Notes under the pieces: model-generated
Seen by the model: only the letters and a program-made list of their open reading frames with translations
Told to the model about the DNA's origin: nothing
Database searches by the model: none
Assembly (NCBI RefSeq): GCF_000013345.1
Contig: NC_007777.1
Coordinates: 992,001-1,056,000, forward strand
Direction: 5' to 3'
Length of the DNA stretch: 64,000 bases
Origin: Frankia casuarinae
GTDB lineage: Bacteria > Actinomycetota > Actinomycetes > Frankiales > Frankiaceae
Position numbers and translations under genes: made by a program
Shown: one piece after another, positions 63,529-64,000 of the stretch
Position numbering within the stretch: position 1 is the stretch's first letter
Layout: the number at the start of each line of letters is the position of its first letter

Positions 63529-64000
63529 CCCTCACCGAGGTCCCGCGCTCCGCCCCCGCCGATGTTCCGCCCACCGGCGAGGCACCGGCACAGGTCGAGA
63601 GCCCGCCGGCCAAGATCAGGGCCAAGATCAGGGCCGAGGCCAACGTCAGGGCCGGGAACGAGACCGGGAACGAGGCCCAACGGCTGGTCGGCCCCGGCCC
63701 CCGCCACGCCGCCCAGCGTGCCCTCCTCGAACGGAACCGGGCGTTGAAGCTCATCGACACCGGTCGGGCGACGACCGCGGCCGTCTGCGCGGTCCGTGAC
63801 ACGGGCCTGCGGGTGAACGGCAGGCCGGTCGCCGAGGTTCATCTGCTCATCGAACGCCCCGGCGCGTGGGGCAACGTGTATCCGGTGGTGCGCAGCACGG
63901 TCCTTCCCGACCCGGACGTCGACCTGAGCGAGGCGGCGACGGCTTCGTCGGGCCGCCCGCGTCGTATCCCCGTGCTGGTCGATCCGCACCGTCCGGAGAA
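63525..64000 (+). CDS. Partial CDS, truncated by the window end
   Basis: ATG at 63525 opens a frame to the window edge (158 codons seen). The N-terminal 60 residues are Pro/Ala/Arg-rich with a duplicated AKIRA motif; then comes a basic, structured-looking part (RHAAQRALLERNRALKLIDTG). No family recognised from this part. It is chromosomal DNA beyond the tRNA. Confidence 0.5.
   Translation, partial: MTLTEVPRSAPADVPPTGEAPAQVESPPAKIRAKIRAEANVRAGNETGNEAQRLVGPGPRHAAQRALLERNRALKLIDTGRATTAAVCAVRDTGLRVNGRPVAEVHLLIERPGAWGNVYPVVRSTVLPDPDVDLSEAATASSGRPRRIPVLVDPHRPE

Overview
The window looks like chromosomal DNA of a high-GC actinobacterium, most plausibly Frankia or a close relative. This rests on very GC-rich third codon positions, frequent GTG starts, many stop/start overlaps (ATGA, GTGA), and an actinobacterial gene order. 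pncB, clpS, DUF2017, mec, cysO, cysM, murI, an MBL-fold gene, rph and rdgB lie in an order I recall from the pncB1-clpS-mec-cysO-cysM-murI-rph-rdgB neighbourhood of Mycobacterium tuberculosis. The species cannot be fixed from sequence alone.

Positions 1-26.2 kb are core chromosome. A branched-chain amino-acid-type ABC transporter (binding protein, two ATPases, one fused LivH-LivM permease) is followed by an epimerase and a regulator. Next come NAD salvage (pncB with an NrtR-like regulator) and assimilatory nitrate reduction (nasA, nasB). The clpS/DUF2017/Mec-CysO-CysM cysteine cluster follows, then a 103-bp tandem repeat, then the murI/MBL/rph/rdgB operon.

From about 26.9 kb to the 3' end of a tRNA-Leu gene at 63.0 kb is a patchwork genomic island. 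Its left part holds a TIR-NB-ARC-TPR gene whose 3' end is fused to debris of a secreted-protein gene, an IS256-family remnant, a decayed tyrosine integrase, an ArdA antirestriction gene and an intact IS66 element with an 8-bp target duplication. The middle part (35.3-53.8 kb) is cargo. It includes an XRE/ImmA pair divergent from a ubiquitin-like operon (multiubiquitin-type Ubl, cysteine-free E1-like ThiF protein, DUF6527-like protein) with a HEPN-like gene behind it. It also includes a cassette of P-loop kinase, radical SAM/SPASM enzyme and cupin-like protein facing a NUDIX/PfkB-like pair, and a STAND NTPase. The right part (53.9-63.0 kb) is a mobile backbone: a chain of small coupled membrane genes, a DUF2637-like protein, a VirD4/TraG-like ATPase, a replication-relaxation protein, a second XRE/ImmA pair and a large serine integrase. 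The integrase frame runs through the tRNA-Leu gene.

The island reads as a defence/mobility region. The Ubl operon plus HEPN gene and the radical-SAM/kinase cassette are the best candidates for poorly described systems. Chromosome resumes after the tRNA with a minisatellite and a truncated CDS at the window edge. The left attachment site of the island was not found by eye.
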